Shown piece by piece: positions 11,854-23,659 of a stretch of DNA of 64,000 nucleotides. Below the pieces are notes generated by a model. That model did not search any database. It saw only the letters and a list, made by a program, of their open reading frames with translations, and was not told where the DNA came from. This DNA comes from Coriaria nepalensis (taxonomy: Eukaryota; Streptophyta; Magnoliopsida; Cucurbitales; Coriariaceae), in contig CP114485.1 in assembly GCA_027186245.1 (NCBI GenBank), positions 2,852,001-2,916,000 on the forward strand, given 5' to 3'. A program made the translations under genes and the position numbers. How positions within the stretch are numbered: the stretch's first letter is position 1; the number at the start of each line of letters is the position of its first letter.

Positions 11854-13904
11854 TTCAATTTTCGACGCTGGATCCAAATTCTCTGATAGCCGCCGGCGAG
11901 TTGCTTATTCTCACTCGTTTTGTTATTTTTCCCAGGAAAATTTCCTCCCCATTTCGTCTTCGTCTTCGTCTTCCTAAAGCCCATCCATGCAACTGGGCTG
12001 AGCCAGATTTTTTACTGGACCTGTCGAGCTACAGATTCCATCTGTTACAGTTGGAGAAGTGGACCTTAAGCCCAATTATACACCACAAGGCCCACAGTCG
12101 ACGTCTCGACCCTCCATTTCTGAATTCATTGGTCACGTCGCTCATTTATGCCTTGTGATTTTGTTTAATTAAGAATGCAATTGATTTTATTTTTGTCATT
12201 CGATTACTTTTTATTTATTTTACGAAGTGAAAAAAACCCATTTTTTTTATTTCTTGATTCAATAAAAATTGATTTTTTTTATTACATTTTTAGAATATGG
12301 TAATATTAAAAATTTTAAAAAAAAATATGTAAATTTAATTATTATTTTCATTACTCCATTTTTTTACGAATCTCATTTAATTGATGATTTCAGCTACTCT
12401 CATTTCACCCACTCCACTCATTCTCATTTCATCCGTGACTGACTCGTAACCAAAGGAGCCATTAATTTTTTCCTAAAGACTAAAATAAATCGATGAATAC
12501 AAATATTCTCAACTCATTGTTGATGTCAACCTTCTTTTAAGATAGTCACATAATCAATCATTTGAAGTTAACTTGTAAAAAGCTCATGATACATATAAAT
12601 CAAACCTAGCTTGTGACTCTTATTTTCACAGTCCGTTTGAGGAGAATAATGGAAAGGAAGACAACTTTTTTTTATTAAAAAAATTCATTTTCATTATTTG
12701 GTTGAATTTTTAAGAATATGGAGTCATGGAATGGGAGGTAAAGAAGAGAGAAGAGATATTTTATTTAATTTTTTATCCCTACAAAATTAGAAAGAAATCG
12801 AGAGAGAGAAGAGAATGAAATATTTTTAAAAAAATATATATATTTTTATCATATTAATTTTATTATATAATTAAATATTTATTATTAGAAAATAAAATTA
12901 TAAATATATTATGATAAAAAATCATTTAAACAATATAGAAAAATTAATTATCTATTATTCTTTTATATATAAAAAATAATTCACACTCAAAATGAACTTT
13001 AAAATCTCTTTATCTCTTTTTCCTTTAATGAACTTCCCTTCCCCTCCGACCAAACATATTCTAAGGTGAGGCCCGCCAAAACCGGTAGCTCTATCGTGGA
13101 AGTCGACGACACCGATGAACATGTCTAGTTCAAGATCCTGAATAAATTGATGAATATATATAATATCTTTCAAGTTAATTAAGGTTATTTTTTTATTTAA
13201 ATTTATTAACGTTTGATAAATATAATATAAATAATTATATTATGTTCTATTAGCTTTTCATCCGCAGAGCAAAGCAAAATACTCAAAACCATCCCCCTCC
13301 TGTTTGACTCGTTTTAATTTATTAATTTATGATTATAATTATAATTGATGAAAACTAAATTAAGACTTAAGTGTGACTGACGATCTACATCCAGATTCTT
13401 CCACTATATTCTATACACAAATATGTACATTGTGTCCATAGCAAGTTGCCTCAGAATTATCACCCATTAATTAAAAAGTTATAACCTCGAGTTTCTTAGT
13501 TCTGTCCACCACCATGATATCTTAGATCTTCTGATCCTTGCTCAACACTCAACAGTTGTACATGGGCATGGAAATTCAATTTAATTTACTGCCCATTGTC
13601 ATGTACATGCCAAGAAATGTGAGGTCGGAGATAACTCAAGCTGCAGCCAGACAAGGAAAAAAACAAAGAACAAAAAACAACAAAAAGATAACAAATCACT
13701 TCTAGGTGATTCTGATAATAACCTCTGTATTACCCGGCAGCCTGGTTCAACCAATCAAAATATCGACCAATTAGGTTCTGAACGACAAGATCTCACAAGG
13801 CAAAGCAGTCCTCTTCAGAGCTTTGCAACTTGGTTCCATTGAAATGCTGTTTAGACACTCACTGCAGTACCTATCACACTCAAAATGATCTCAAAAGATT
13901 ACAA
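11854..13904. other. Intergenic, AT-rich, with a possible MITE relic
   Basis: Next to BOLA4 are several GCCCA boxes (about 11978, 12072, 12091) that probably belong to its promoter. From 12630 to about 13065 there is very AT-rich DNA flanked by loosely inverted GTTTG..GGA / TCC..CAAAC ends, like a decayed MITE. The last 400 bases are probably the 3' region of the J-domain gene. No gene is visible. Confidence 0.4.
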
Positions 13905-14873
13905 TCAAGCTCTTCCATCTTTCATGGTCGTGTGAGCCCCATTACCATTTGCTCGATCATTGTTTGCTGTTTTCTTTTTCATAGGAGAAGAGTGACTCCT
14001 CTTCCATTCACCAAGAGTCGGTGACTTTTCCCGTTCTCTCTTCCCTTTCACACTTGCCTGCTCAACAACACTTGCACCTTTTATCGAGCCAGGGACTGGA
14101 TGAAATCTAAGACTTCCGGGCCCCCCTCCACCTTCCAAGTTCGGGGGAGCTGCAGAGTTTCTTACAGCAGGCTGTCTCGACCAATAGTACGACTTCAAAA
14201 ATTTTGGAGGTGGGGCCATCTCTGAAGCCAGAAAGGTCTCTTGACAATTGGGACATCTGAGGGTGCGATTTAGGTAGATTTTGAGATGCTCATAATGTGT
14301 CCCACATCGAATACAAAGAGTCCAAAAAGTACCCATTTTCAAGGGGGGAAAAGAACCTTGAACTGGTCCAGTTTTACTCTGTGTATAATTATTATTCCTT
14401 GCTTGTGAAGCTACAATGTTTGCGGGAACTGAAGGTCCCCTATGAGTCTGGGTAGAAACCCTCTGCTGATATCGTCTTGAAAATCTCATCTGGTTATAAG
14501 CTAATCTCTTCTCCTTATCAGATAACACACTCCACGCTTCTGAGATCCACTTAAAAGCACCCTCTGCTCCAAGAGACTTGTTTTTATCAGGATGAAGAGT
14601 AAGAGCTAACTTCTTATAATTTTTTCTAATTGTCTCTTCATCGGCTACGTGGTCTACTCCTAGTATACCATACCAATCCATTTCCCCGTTCACTTTACTC
14701 TCCATGGCTATGTAAACGTCGAATGTTGTCACCATCTGAGAGAGACCCTCAAGCCTGGGATATAAGTTTTGAGCCTTCAAGGCAAACTTTTTTGCAGCAG
14801 AATAGTTTCTTTCGATGAACTTCCTCTCAGCTATTTCCTTTGCCCGACTCGCCTCATCCTTATTACAATCCAT
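13905..14873 (-). CDS. J-domain (DnaJ type C) co-chaperone with zinc ribbon
   Basis: J proteins stimulate Hsp70 ATPase activity and bring it to chosen clients. The single-exon frame gives 322 residues. A helical N-terminus (1-65: EASRAKEIAERKFIERNY) is typical of the plant type C subgroup that often carries DUF3444. The J domain covers about 66-130, with DWYGILGV, the essential HPD (94-96) and YKKLALTLHPDKNKS. Residues ~185-220 form a putative zinc ribbon with paired CIRC and CPNC. The tail is Pro/Gly- then Lys/Arg-rich (SSPMKKKTANN), a possible nuclear signal. The DUF3444 domain of longer relatives is absent. No G/F-rich region or classical four-motif zinc finger is present. The exact client and location are unknown. 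Confidence 0.88.
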   Translation of the reverse strand: MDCNKDEASRAKEIAERKFIERNYSAAKKFALKAQNLYPRLEGLSQMVTTFDVYIAMESKVNGEMDWYGILGVDHVADEETIRKNYKKLALTLHPDKNKSLGAEGAFKWISEAWSVLSDKEKRLAYNQMRFSRRYQQRVSTQTHRGPSVPANIVASQARNNNYTQSKTGPVQGSFPPLKMGTFWTLCIRCGTHYEHLKIYLNRTLRCPNCQETFLASEMAPPPKFLKSYYWSRQPAVRNSAAPPNLEGGGGPGSLRFHPVPGSIKGASVVEQASVKGKREREKSPTLGEWKRSHSSPMKKKTANNDRANGNGAHTTMKDGRA

Positions 14874-17206
14874 AGTTACTTAAAATATTGACACACTCCT
14901 TTTCTTGCCTGGATGTGCTGGATTCTAACGCGTGGAGCTCTTTTAGTAGAAGACAAAAAAGAGAGTAGCAGTGACTTCAGTTGCTAAATTCCTGATTCAA
15001 GGAATAAAAGTGACTACATATTAGAAAATTAAAATCGTCAGGCAGTTGAGCACTAAAGAGAATATGGCCAAACATGGACATACCAGAATGATTACACTGT
15101 TCGGTAGTAAAGTATAGCTAAAATGAACATCTTAAAAAGTGCACCAACAAAACAAAACAAAAAAATAGGGGTCTTAATTCGATTGGAAGAAAAATACTGA
15201 TATCCCCACATTAGGAAAAGAAAAATGAAATTCAACAATCAAGAGTTTTATTTTAATCCATCAACAATTCGATAACTGTCTGACACTCCACGAGAGCTGC
15301 CTTTATAAAAGCATTGAGACCCAATTCAAAATGGAAAGTAACCTAAGAGTAATAGATAACCCAATGACCTAAGTAACACCTTAAAAGTGATTCTAACAAA
15401 ACTTGAAAACCTTGGAATCCTAAATATGATTCTAATATGGATTCCACATGGCTCACACTTATATAAGATTTCTTAAATTTTTCATAACTCTTAAGTCAAG
15501 TTTTCTCCAACCAGAAGGGAAGGCTAAGGCTAGGAACGAAAACTTCTATTAGTCCAATAAACATTGCAGGGGCGCATGTTCCTCCTTTCCCACCGCACCC
15601 CCTCAGAGGGAAAATTTTCAATACAAATCAGTCAGATATCCTAATTAAAAATGGAAACTATCCATAAACAATAATACCATGACCTCTGCAAGTGCCATTA
15701 GCTTCATTGAACAACCTAATGCGTCGATATTTTTCAGGTAATACTAAGAGATTCATAATTATAATCAACTTCCAAAATCCGCCACTTCTAAAAAATTTAA
15801 TGCTAATCTATTGTTGGAGGGAAAATCAAATCATACATTCAAATTAGTCACGAGTTGGATACAATATATCTAAGAAATTGGGAATCACAAAATAAAACAA
15901 AAACAAAAAAGAAAAGGAATCAGCGTAGAAATAGGTGCCATGCAACATACCCACAAAATGTAGAGCATCGGAACCAACAATTCGAGTTCAAAATGGTAAG
16001 AAACAAGGGGGCCGGAGAAAGAGCAAGCTCTCCATTGATTCATAGAAGCAAGTTTAGGGCTTCAAAGTGAAGGTCAAGTATCAGCTAAGAGTCATCCACG
16101 AGGAAACCCTAGAAATCACTGCGAGGGAATGAAGAAAAATGTTAATCGATAAAATCTGCTCCTCCTAAACCATAGATACAAATCACAAGCAGGAAAAGAA
16201 AAATAAAAAAGTAAGAAAACTGAGATTATCACTGCTTTGCTCTTCAAATTTTCGAAACGAGGGAGGGAATTTCCATCCAAACATATAGCCGATTTATCAT
16301 TGATTTGATTTCATTATTCCGCTTCATTTTCTCAACCTAATTCCATCACTCTTCTTCTCTTAACCAGGGTTAGTTTTCAACTCTTGCAACTGGTCTGTTA
16401 TTTGCCAGGAGAAGTACACGTGTAAGCACAAAGAAGCGTACGCGTGTCCACTGAAATTCATTTTCTCTACACCCTCCAGTTTTTATTTTCTTTTTAATTT
16501 TCCCGGAAAATGAAAATCAACAAAAAAAGCTGACCTAATCCCAATTGAGCCACTCTAAACCCTAGAGCAAGGTTTCCAGAACCAGTACCATTTAATGCCT
16601 ATCACTATTACCTTTACTTTTTCTGCTCAGGTTCATTTTTTGGGTATAATGATCTCTACTTTGCTTGAAGTTATGACTCTGGTAAGCTTAAAGTAGTTCT
16701 TGTATTCATTCATCAAAACAACTATTTTGTTTTTCTTTAATTCCTTGCATGAGGTGCTGTTTGGTTGCCGAGAAAAAAAAATAGTTGTATATTTGAATTG
16801 ATGCACTTCAAGCTTCTGGGATTTTACAAGCTTATACTTTTTCATATACTTTAAATTCCAGGTGAAAAATGGCTTAATAGGAGCATAGTGGAAGTTTAAA
16901 CTTGTAATGCATTTTCAAATTTCTGAATCTTACACGGTTGTTGGAGGAGGGTCGCAAAGAAAGATCTAGAGTCAAACGATTCGCGATCAACATAGTTTGA
17001 AGTGAAATGAAGATGTCAAAGGTTCTTTTTTTTTTTCCTAACATCCTTAACTTATCACTAATTGTGCTTTGTGAGTCATATCAGGTAGGATAGGTTATAG
17101 AAATGGGCTTTGGTGGTGAGATTTCATCATGTAGTGTTGAATAATCAATTCTGATTAATTTCATTTTTGATTAATTTCTTATAATCAAGTGCGATTCTTG
17201 TAGGCC
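14874..17206. other. Divergent promoter region between J-protein and TIGR01589 genes
   Basis: No protein frame can be supported. The J-protein probably has a spliced leader, since the conventional mRNA start would lie towards 16.3 kb, but I could not fix it. A perfect palindrome TACACGTGTA (16415-16424), containing a G-box core, lies between the two genes. On the plus side an acceptor (TTGTAG, ending 17203) lies three bases before the downstream start codon, so that gene also has a leader intron. Confidence 0.45.
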
Positions 17207-18433
17207 ATGAAAGGTTCCGCCTTAAAACAATTCTCGAAACAGCTGTATCGTAATCAGTCGCCGCAAAGTGTAGAACAAAGTGACCGACGTCAGGATACAT
17301 GTGTGGGCTCTGATTCAGCATTTGATGAGGAGAGAAAAAGTAGAAAAGTTACGCAAGAGGATATAGAATCTGTAAGACTTCGCATTCGATTTTATTGTTG
17401 TTGTTTGATTGTTAGATTTTATAAATAATGGAACTTGAGGGAAAACTTAATCTGCAGGTTCAGAACTTGATTGAGAAATGTTTGTGGCTCTCCATGAATG
17501 AACACGAGGTTACAGATACCCTTTGGAATAAAGCCAAGATTGAGCCTGAATTTACAACATTGTGTAAGCCATCACATATCTTACTCCAGACATGTATGTA
17601 TATGGGAAATCATCAATTAGTTTAACCTGTATTTCTAACTGTCATCTTTTTATTTTTCATTTGTTAAGTATGGCAGAAATTGGAAGTGCAAAATGCAGAT
17701 TTTTTCAGGGTGTACCAGACAAGGCTCATGTTGAAAAAGCAAATCCTTGCATTCAATGAATTGCTAGAGCAACAATACCACCTGATGGAGCTATCTACTC
17801 CTTCACGAATTCCTCTGGATCCAGCACACCATTGAATTCATCACAGGGAAGGTATATTGGCTATCATTAGTTCAAATAATTTTTGTCACAATCGGAAGAA
17901 ACCATCATCCACGGTTGTTTGCTTTTCACTTGTCCAACAATTTATACTTATTTTGATTTAGCTCCCCTTTGTCTAATGCAGCTATGGAGTTATCAATGGG
18001 GTACCCTATTCTGAAGCAGCCAAAAAACCCAGCCATTGGTCACCCACAAATTGCTTGGAACAAAAGCCTCTTGGAAATTAAATCAAATTGGCCAAACTTG
18101 CAAGGTTAGACAGCTTGCAATGATATTTTATCTCTTCCAACATTATTCATACTCCAATGTTTTCAAATGTTGACAGGACTTGGAGCTCTAGGAAGCTATT
18201 CAGATTCCCCTTTTCTCCGGCTTTCCGATTCAGATATATTGCCTGATTATCCTGAGCAAAATTCCATGGGTAATATGTTCAATTCTCCATTTAAAGTTAT
18301 AGACATAGATTCTCGTTGGATCAACCAAGTGATATATCATCTTTCTTTGGTTTCAGTCGCAGAGTACTTTGTCGACAATGCCCCCGGTCCAGGGAGTCCA
18401 GGCCCTCCATTAGAGGAAGTAAACATCTCCTAA
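17207..18433 (+). CDS. Plant-specific TIGR01589-domain protein with in-frame TGA
   Basis: The function of this family is unknown. Six exons join in phase with GT..AG sites: 17207-17371, 17458-17563, 17669-17851, 17982-18104, 18177-18269 and 18357-18433 (249 codons). Exons 2-3 carry the TIGR01589 core: VQNLIEKCLWLSMNEHEV, then WQKLEVQNADFFRVYQTRL and ELLEQQYHLMEL. Exons 4-6 carry the conserved C-terminus with MGYPILKQP, GLGALGSYSDSPFL, SDSDILPDYPEQ and AEYFVDNAPGPGS. A TGA at 17833-17835 (codon 146) interrupts the frame just after the core, although the phase continues perfectly behind it. The gene therefore makes a truncated 145-residue protein, is a nonsense allele or recent pseudogene, or is spliced differently. 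The exon 3 acceptor (TTAAG) is also atypical. Confidence 0.7.
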
Positions 18434-18733
18434 CGTAACCTATTCTTTGATATCTCTAGGCTGTTAAGTTATTAGGATCATCTAGGTAGGCTAAGCACAT
18501 GAAATGCCCACTGTAGTTAACACTTTAACTATATGTACAATACATATTACATAATATTTTTGTGAACGCCGTAGGTTCTAAATAAAAACACGATTATGGA
18601 GAAAGGGAACCAATGGAGATACACTGGTACACCTTTATCACATTTTATACAGATTGCAATGTGACGTGTTCATGTTATGAAAAGACAGGACCGGAAGTAA
18701 AATAACTAAAACATCTACACAACAGTCTCAAAA

Positions 18734-21162
18734 TTAACTTTCTTGTAATTTTGAAGTCTGGGAGGGGGGGTCCACTTTGCCGTCGTGGTGGTGGTGGAAC
18801 CTCACAACAACACATGTTATGTTGTCACCACTGCCGCGTGTAAATGCAGCTTCAGTTAGCTTCCTAGCTGCAGCCTCGGGTTCTTCTTCTCTGGCGAGTG
18901 ATATTGCGTCCTACAATATATTGATATGAAATGATAGATATTAGCCATTTCTACGACAAATCTTTGAACTGGATAATTAGATGTTGAGGTCTGAATATCT
19001 TTTCTGTGCGAATCATTGGGTGGAAAATAACGGAGAGGGAGAAAGACTACCTCATTGTTTACAGCATCCCAGAGTCCATCACTTGCAAGAACAAGCAACT
19101 CAAACTCCTCATCTATCTCTTGCTCCTGGTCAGATACAACACACATATGTATCATATTCTGCAATCTATGCTAATTTTATTAAGTACAATGTGGCCCATG
19201 TAATGTAGCCATGTTGGTTTCAGAGGTAAGAGAAATAAATGCCCTAGCTCTCAACCACAGATTGGCAAGCAATACAAGACAACGAAACTTCAGTCCTAGA
19301 ATGAAAAAACCTGGTTGAATTATGAAGAATGAATTTATTTGAGAACAGGCTTTTTATTGATTCTCCTGGCCATACGAGAATATTACCTCGGTATATCCCT
19401 CAACGTTATGAGAGTATATATATCATATCATTCAAATTATGCTCAAAGAAGTAATCCCTGATTTAAATTCTCTGCATAAAGTTAACGAAATATATATATA
19501 TATATATATACGTTTTTCCTAAAAACGTAGGACAAATCTCTAAAAGTCGAGATTATCACCTTAATCTCTGGGTCTGCCACAACAAATTGCTTCAGCATCC
19601 GGTTACCGAAAGCCCGAGACATAGCTAGAATGCCTCCAACCCTCCAAGTGCCTGACATCATGGTGAATATTTTTAGATGGCTCTATGGAGTCATCGCCGC
19701 CACCTCATAATGCTCGGTATGAATGGAAAATATAATTTGAATAAGCCACATGTTAGACATGGACAATCTTTAATGATCTTACCTGCCCACATCACAATAC
19801 CCCCTGCATTTTCAATTCTCTTCCGCTCATCAGTCCTATTTGGTTTATGATCCTCGGAAAGAGGGATCGCTGTTCAAGAAAGCAGATTCTTTAAGAATTC
19901 CCCGAACAATCACAAACTCCGAATAAATATGTTATAGGAACTCCCTGACAAATGTGTAATCTCTACCAAACACAAAGACGAATATTTTCCAGATGTCAGA
20001 TAACGTTGGCGTTGGGTTATACTTTAACACATGAATAAACCATAAAGACTATACAAGCGAAACAGATACTCTTTGTGTTACCATCACTATACCCTTGTGT
20101 TGTGTGTATTTTGTATGGTATCAGACGGTCCAAATCTCTAAACTTTTCTCTAGATCACTGAAGCACATGAATAATACCTTTGCCACTCTTTGATATCACT
20201 GTGCGTGAATCTCCAACATTGGCAACATATAGATGATTACCAACCAACACTGCCGTTGAAGCAGTAGAGCCATCATCTCGGTAATTGGTTCTTTCAGAAT
20301 CCAAAAATTCAGTATCCGTCTGTTGATATGTTTCACCTGCAAGATTACAGAGGTTACAAAGACAATAACAAGTAATCACGTAAAGTATGAAATGACAGAG
20401 TAAGCAGGAAATGACAGAGTAAAAGTAGACAAAAGGGTGGGAAATAAGGAAATTAAACGCACTGATCGCTAATTTAGTGTCCGTCATAAACTGTGGATGT
20501 TTCATGAGATTCTCAAATAGATGCTCCTTCAAATACTCAGCCGCACGAGATCCACCATGACCTGTAAGGCATAACGTACAAGTGAAAAACTCTTTTTTTT
20601 TTTGTGTGGGTATTTTTACTCTCAAGAGATGAAGAAGAGTATCAAACCATCAAATATGCCAAACAGGCAGACTCTTTGTCCATCAATCTCGGACATTTTA
20701 ACATCATAAAAATCCTCCATGGTCGGTCTCTTCCCTCTAAAACTGCAAAACCCGCAGCTAAGTTTTGCATTTTCACTGCAATTTACAAGGATCCAGACAT
20801 TAGTTACGTGACCGTTCAGTTTGAATTGGAATCGATTAAAATGCGGTTCACCCAACATATTAAGAAACTAAATAAGCATTCAAGTTCTTTTAACTAGTGT
20901 ACCTTTTCCACCCGCCACTAGAATATCCGCTGGACTCGTCTTTCTCTGTCAAAATACCAGTTATAGCACTACCTTTTACAGTGGAGCCTGAATCATTCAT
21001 CATACTTAAATTTGTCTTGAATTCCTGTTTAGACCAGTATGTTAAGCCTAGACCTGCAGGCAAGCTCCTCAATATATTGCAGAAATGAACCCGTCTTTTG
21101 AAGAATATTCCTATAGGTCCAGCTTGAGCAATGGCACTTCTTAAGATACTGATGGGTACCAT
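18734..21162 (-). CDS. Protein phosphatase 2C, PP2C59/WIN2-like, 8 exons
   Basis: This is a metal-dependent Ser/Thr phosphatase of the PP2C family. Exons (minus, 5' to 3') are 20903-21162, 20648-20775, 20463-20561, 20178-20336, 19783-19869, 19560-19651, 19051-19125 and 18734-18910. All junctions are in phase, giving 358 residues. After a basic ~85-residue N-terminus, the catalytic domain shows [97 protein letters not shown] and [13 protein letters not shown]. The metal-binding Asp residues are present. A His run (HHHH) precedes the C-terminus. Closest in my memory are At4g31750 (WIN2) and At1g43900, which lie outside the ABA clade. It differs from the PP2C at 25858 in exon structure and sequence, so the pair is not a tandem duplicate. 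Confidence 0.92.
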
Positions 21163-22434
21163 CTAAATTGACCAACTTTGAACTTCTACCCCGAATTCGC
21201 CGCAGATAGATCACAAACCCAGAAAAAATAAATCATCCTGAATACCGATTCAATGTAGATAAGGGAAATTGGTTGCTGCTCTGAACAAATACACAGAGTT
21301 CTGTTGCAGCGAATAGAAAATAAAACATAAGGAACATTCAAATTTACATCACATATTTTATGAATCTCCTTCCTATCTTCACCCTCATATTCTAAAGATT
21401 CTCAGGAACCAGAACAAACAAAACAAAAACTTCGAAGAAAAAATCAAATAAAAGAAAACCTTCTTCAATCTTACTCTTCCAAGCTAGGCGAATCGTCGAA
21501 TACAGAAATGTGGTATGCTGAAATGACATCTCAGATTCATAGCTAGGAGGATGGATCACTATCAATGCAGAAGAAATGATCGAGATCGATTCGAGCAAGT
21601 TTTGCGTAAATTTCTGACTCAGCTCAAACAGGAGTCGAATAGGATCGGGTTGAACGCAAACGCTAAACTAGAAAATGTTAAGACGGTAGCAGCAAGTGCG
21701 GGATCTAAACATGTGCTATTGCCATCGAAAACTGTGAATCCAGGTGCATATACTTTCTCTCTCTGGAAAAATGGAGAGAGAGAGAGATGTTAGGAGATGC
21801 AGATAGAAAGTGCGATGGAGATATGTTGCGAATGGGAATGAAAGAGAGGTGGCCGTTTCTTATTTTTTTTATTTTTGACCACTTCGGCAAAGCAGAAGTG
21901 CCAACGTGGCACTGCTCTCCCATCTGCTTCTCGGTACTGATCTGCTGCATTTCGGTTCATAGTACTTTAGTTATGTGGAATGATGGAATGCCACGTCCTA
22001 ATAATAACATTCGTATGTTCTGTGAGTAATGTACTTGTAATAAAATGTAACGAATGGGGCCAACAAGTCTTGCTGGATTTTGTATGATGGGTTTTTTATC
22101 CAAGCCCATATATTCGCTGGTCCAACGAAGATTGATTTTAGATTTGGGCCCAATGGAATAATGCGTGGGCTCGTTTACTCTGCAGTGATCTTTTTCCATT
22201 TTACCCACTTTCTGACGACACCATTTTGAACCAATCACTCTCCTGAAATGGAAGCATATACATACACAGTGTTTATGTAACAACACTTTGCTGTTCCTCA
22301 AAATCAGAGCTCCAAACAAATATGTAATGACACCACTAATCCAAACTCAGTTAAAAAAAAAAGATCTTGACTAAAAGCTCTGAACAAATATATCAGTTTA
22401 TGTATGTAAATTACACTAATCACTACCCTAACAG
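21163..22434. other. Intergenic upstream of the 8-exon PP2C gene
   Basis: The first 600 bases are probably the promoter and leader of the minus-strand PP2C. A (GA)n stretch lies at 21773-21787 and several GGGCC/GCCCA boxes lie at 22100-22175. Small frames here look like chance. No gene is visible. Confidence 0.4.
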
Positions 22435-22730
22435 CTATTGAATATGAAGCGCATTCACCTCCCTCTTCAGAAACGATGGCAGAGCGGAAGCAGCCGAGGG
22501 CATCTGTTAGCATAAAACAGCTTCTTGACTCTGGTTTCTCTTTTCTCAAAGAGCACATATAATAAGTTAAGAAAAGGGGGTGGTAGAAACTGTTACCTCT
22601 GAATTATAGAACCTAAGTTCCCTTTTATGCTTAAAAGCACCTTCTAACTTCTCGATCCGATTGAGTGGATTTATGAAATCAACAGGAGGACCTTTGGTTG
22701 AGCATATCAGAAATCCAATTGCACCAATAA
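22435..22730 (-). pseudogene. Spermine/spermidine synthase 3' fragment (pseudogene)
   Basis: Intact spermine synthase adds aminopropyl groups to make spermine. Only the last two exons remain. The first (22597 to about 22730) reads AIGFLICSTKGPPVDFINPL and then IEKLEGAFKHKRELRFYNSE. A GT..AG intron (22504-22596) follows. The last exon (22435-22503) reads MPSAASALPSFLKREV and ends in TAG. These match the conserved C-terminus of plant SPMS-type synthases (GFxLCSTEGPPVDF, KRELRFYNSE, ALPSFLKREV). The catalytic domain and everything upstream are missing, and the fragment abuts a gag-like frame. The retained intron argues against a processed copy. The change STEGP to STKGP is visible at a conserved site. 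Confidence 0.7.
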
Positions 22731-22993
22731 CTTGCGTCATCCCATAATAGATATGTCGTACAATATACTTTTTCGTTATCAGGAACTTTCACACAGTTGA
22801 AGAGTGTTTCCAAGATTCCGATCCAATTTTCAGTTAATCTTGAATAAGAGCCACCTGAGTATTCGAGTGATTTATATACTTCATAAATTTCTCGGTGGTA
22901 GAATTTGAATTTTCCGCTTGAGGGGTTGCCGATTGTTATAGCATTTCCTAAAGTTATTGTTGTTGTTGAAGCAGAGTGTCTACCATTTCTCAT
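22731..22993 (-). mobile_element. LTR-retrotransposon gag-like fragment
   Basis: The frame starting at 22993 reads ENWIGILETLFNCVKVPDNE and then VYCTTYLLWDDASYW. This resembles the retrotransposon gag core (one-W-helix region, then xVxxATYxLxxxAxxWW). No other retroelement domain, LTR or primer-binding site is seen next to it. It runs directly into the spermine synthase fragment, so the two may have been captured or joined by rearrangement. Assignment to a superfamily is not possible. Confidence 0.5.
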
Positions 22994-23659
22994 TGTCTTC
23001 GAGTTAGATTTCGTAACTCGTTCAATTCTTATTGACTTGGGTCATTGATTGGACTCGTACGACGTCCAATAGATGATACACTAGTAATACGTCTTCTTGT
23101 TATGTTTATACTTGGGCGGAGAGTATTTGATTTCTTAAAAACGTGAAATATGATTTTTTTTTTTCCTAATAATAAGACAAGTTTAACTAGAAAATATATT
23201 TTATATTTATCTATATTCGTTAATCTATATTTATCTTACAACAATTTGATCATCTATTATTAAGACTAATCAAGTTATATACGTATCAAAATTATCATAT
23301 TATAAGGGTTTATAGTCTACTTTAATCGGACTATAAAAAAAATATTTAGTTTAATGATTAATAAAAGAATAATAAGACTTAATCTCCTGCACTTGATCAT
23401 CAGTCATCAAAACAAAAAAACCTAACCAGATCTCAATTCCAATAGAACTACTTCTTAAATCTTTTACAAATACTTTAGATGATATATTATCTGGCTTTAT
23501 TAGAAAACCTGAAGAGAACTATTTATTAGTCCACACATTGACTTTGGAACCATCTCCTAGTGACCACAAAATATAATACCTGCAAACGAAGAGGTTTCTA
23601 GGAGCCTTTTTCCAAGATTATAACCAGTAAAAAGAGAGTTCGAACTATGGAGTTTGCAT
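22994..23659. other. AT-rich intergenic DNA between retroelement relics
   Basis: I see no gene, repeat array or defined element ends in this stretch. Its position between two mobile-element relics suggests it is itself old repeat DNA. Confidence 0.35.

Noticed and set aside
11434..11977. Plus-strand frames of 109 and 126 codons
   Set aside because: They overlap BOLA4 exon 1 antisense and have no recognisable domain.
17982..18081. Alternative reading of TIGR01589 exon 4 as SYGVINGVPYSEAAKK
   Set aside because: It resembles another family motif (VNGVP) but ends at a stop and breaks the phase to exons 5-6, while the other frame matches MGYPILKQP and continues.
21551..22319. Several 70-120 codon frames on both strands
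   Set aside because: No motifs, and they overlap one another in the PP2C promoter region.
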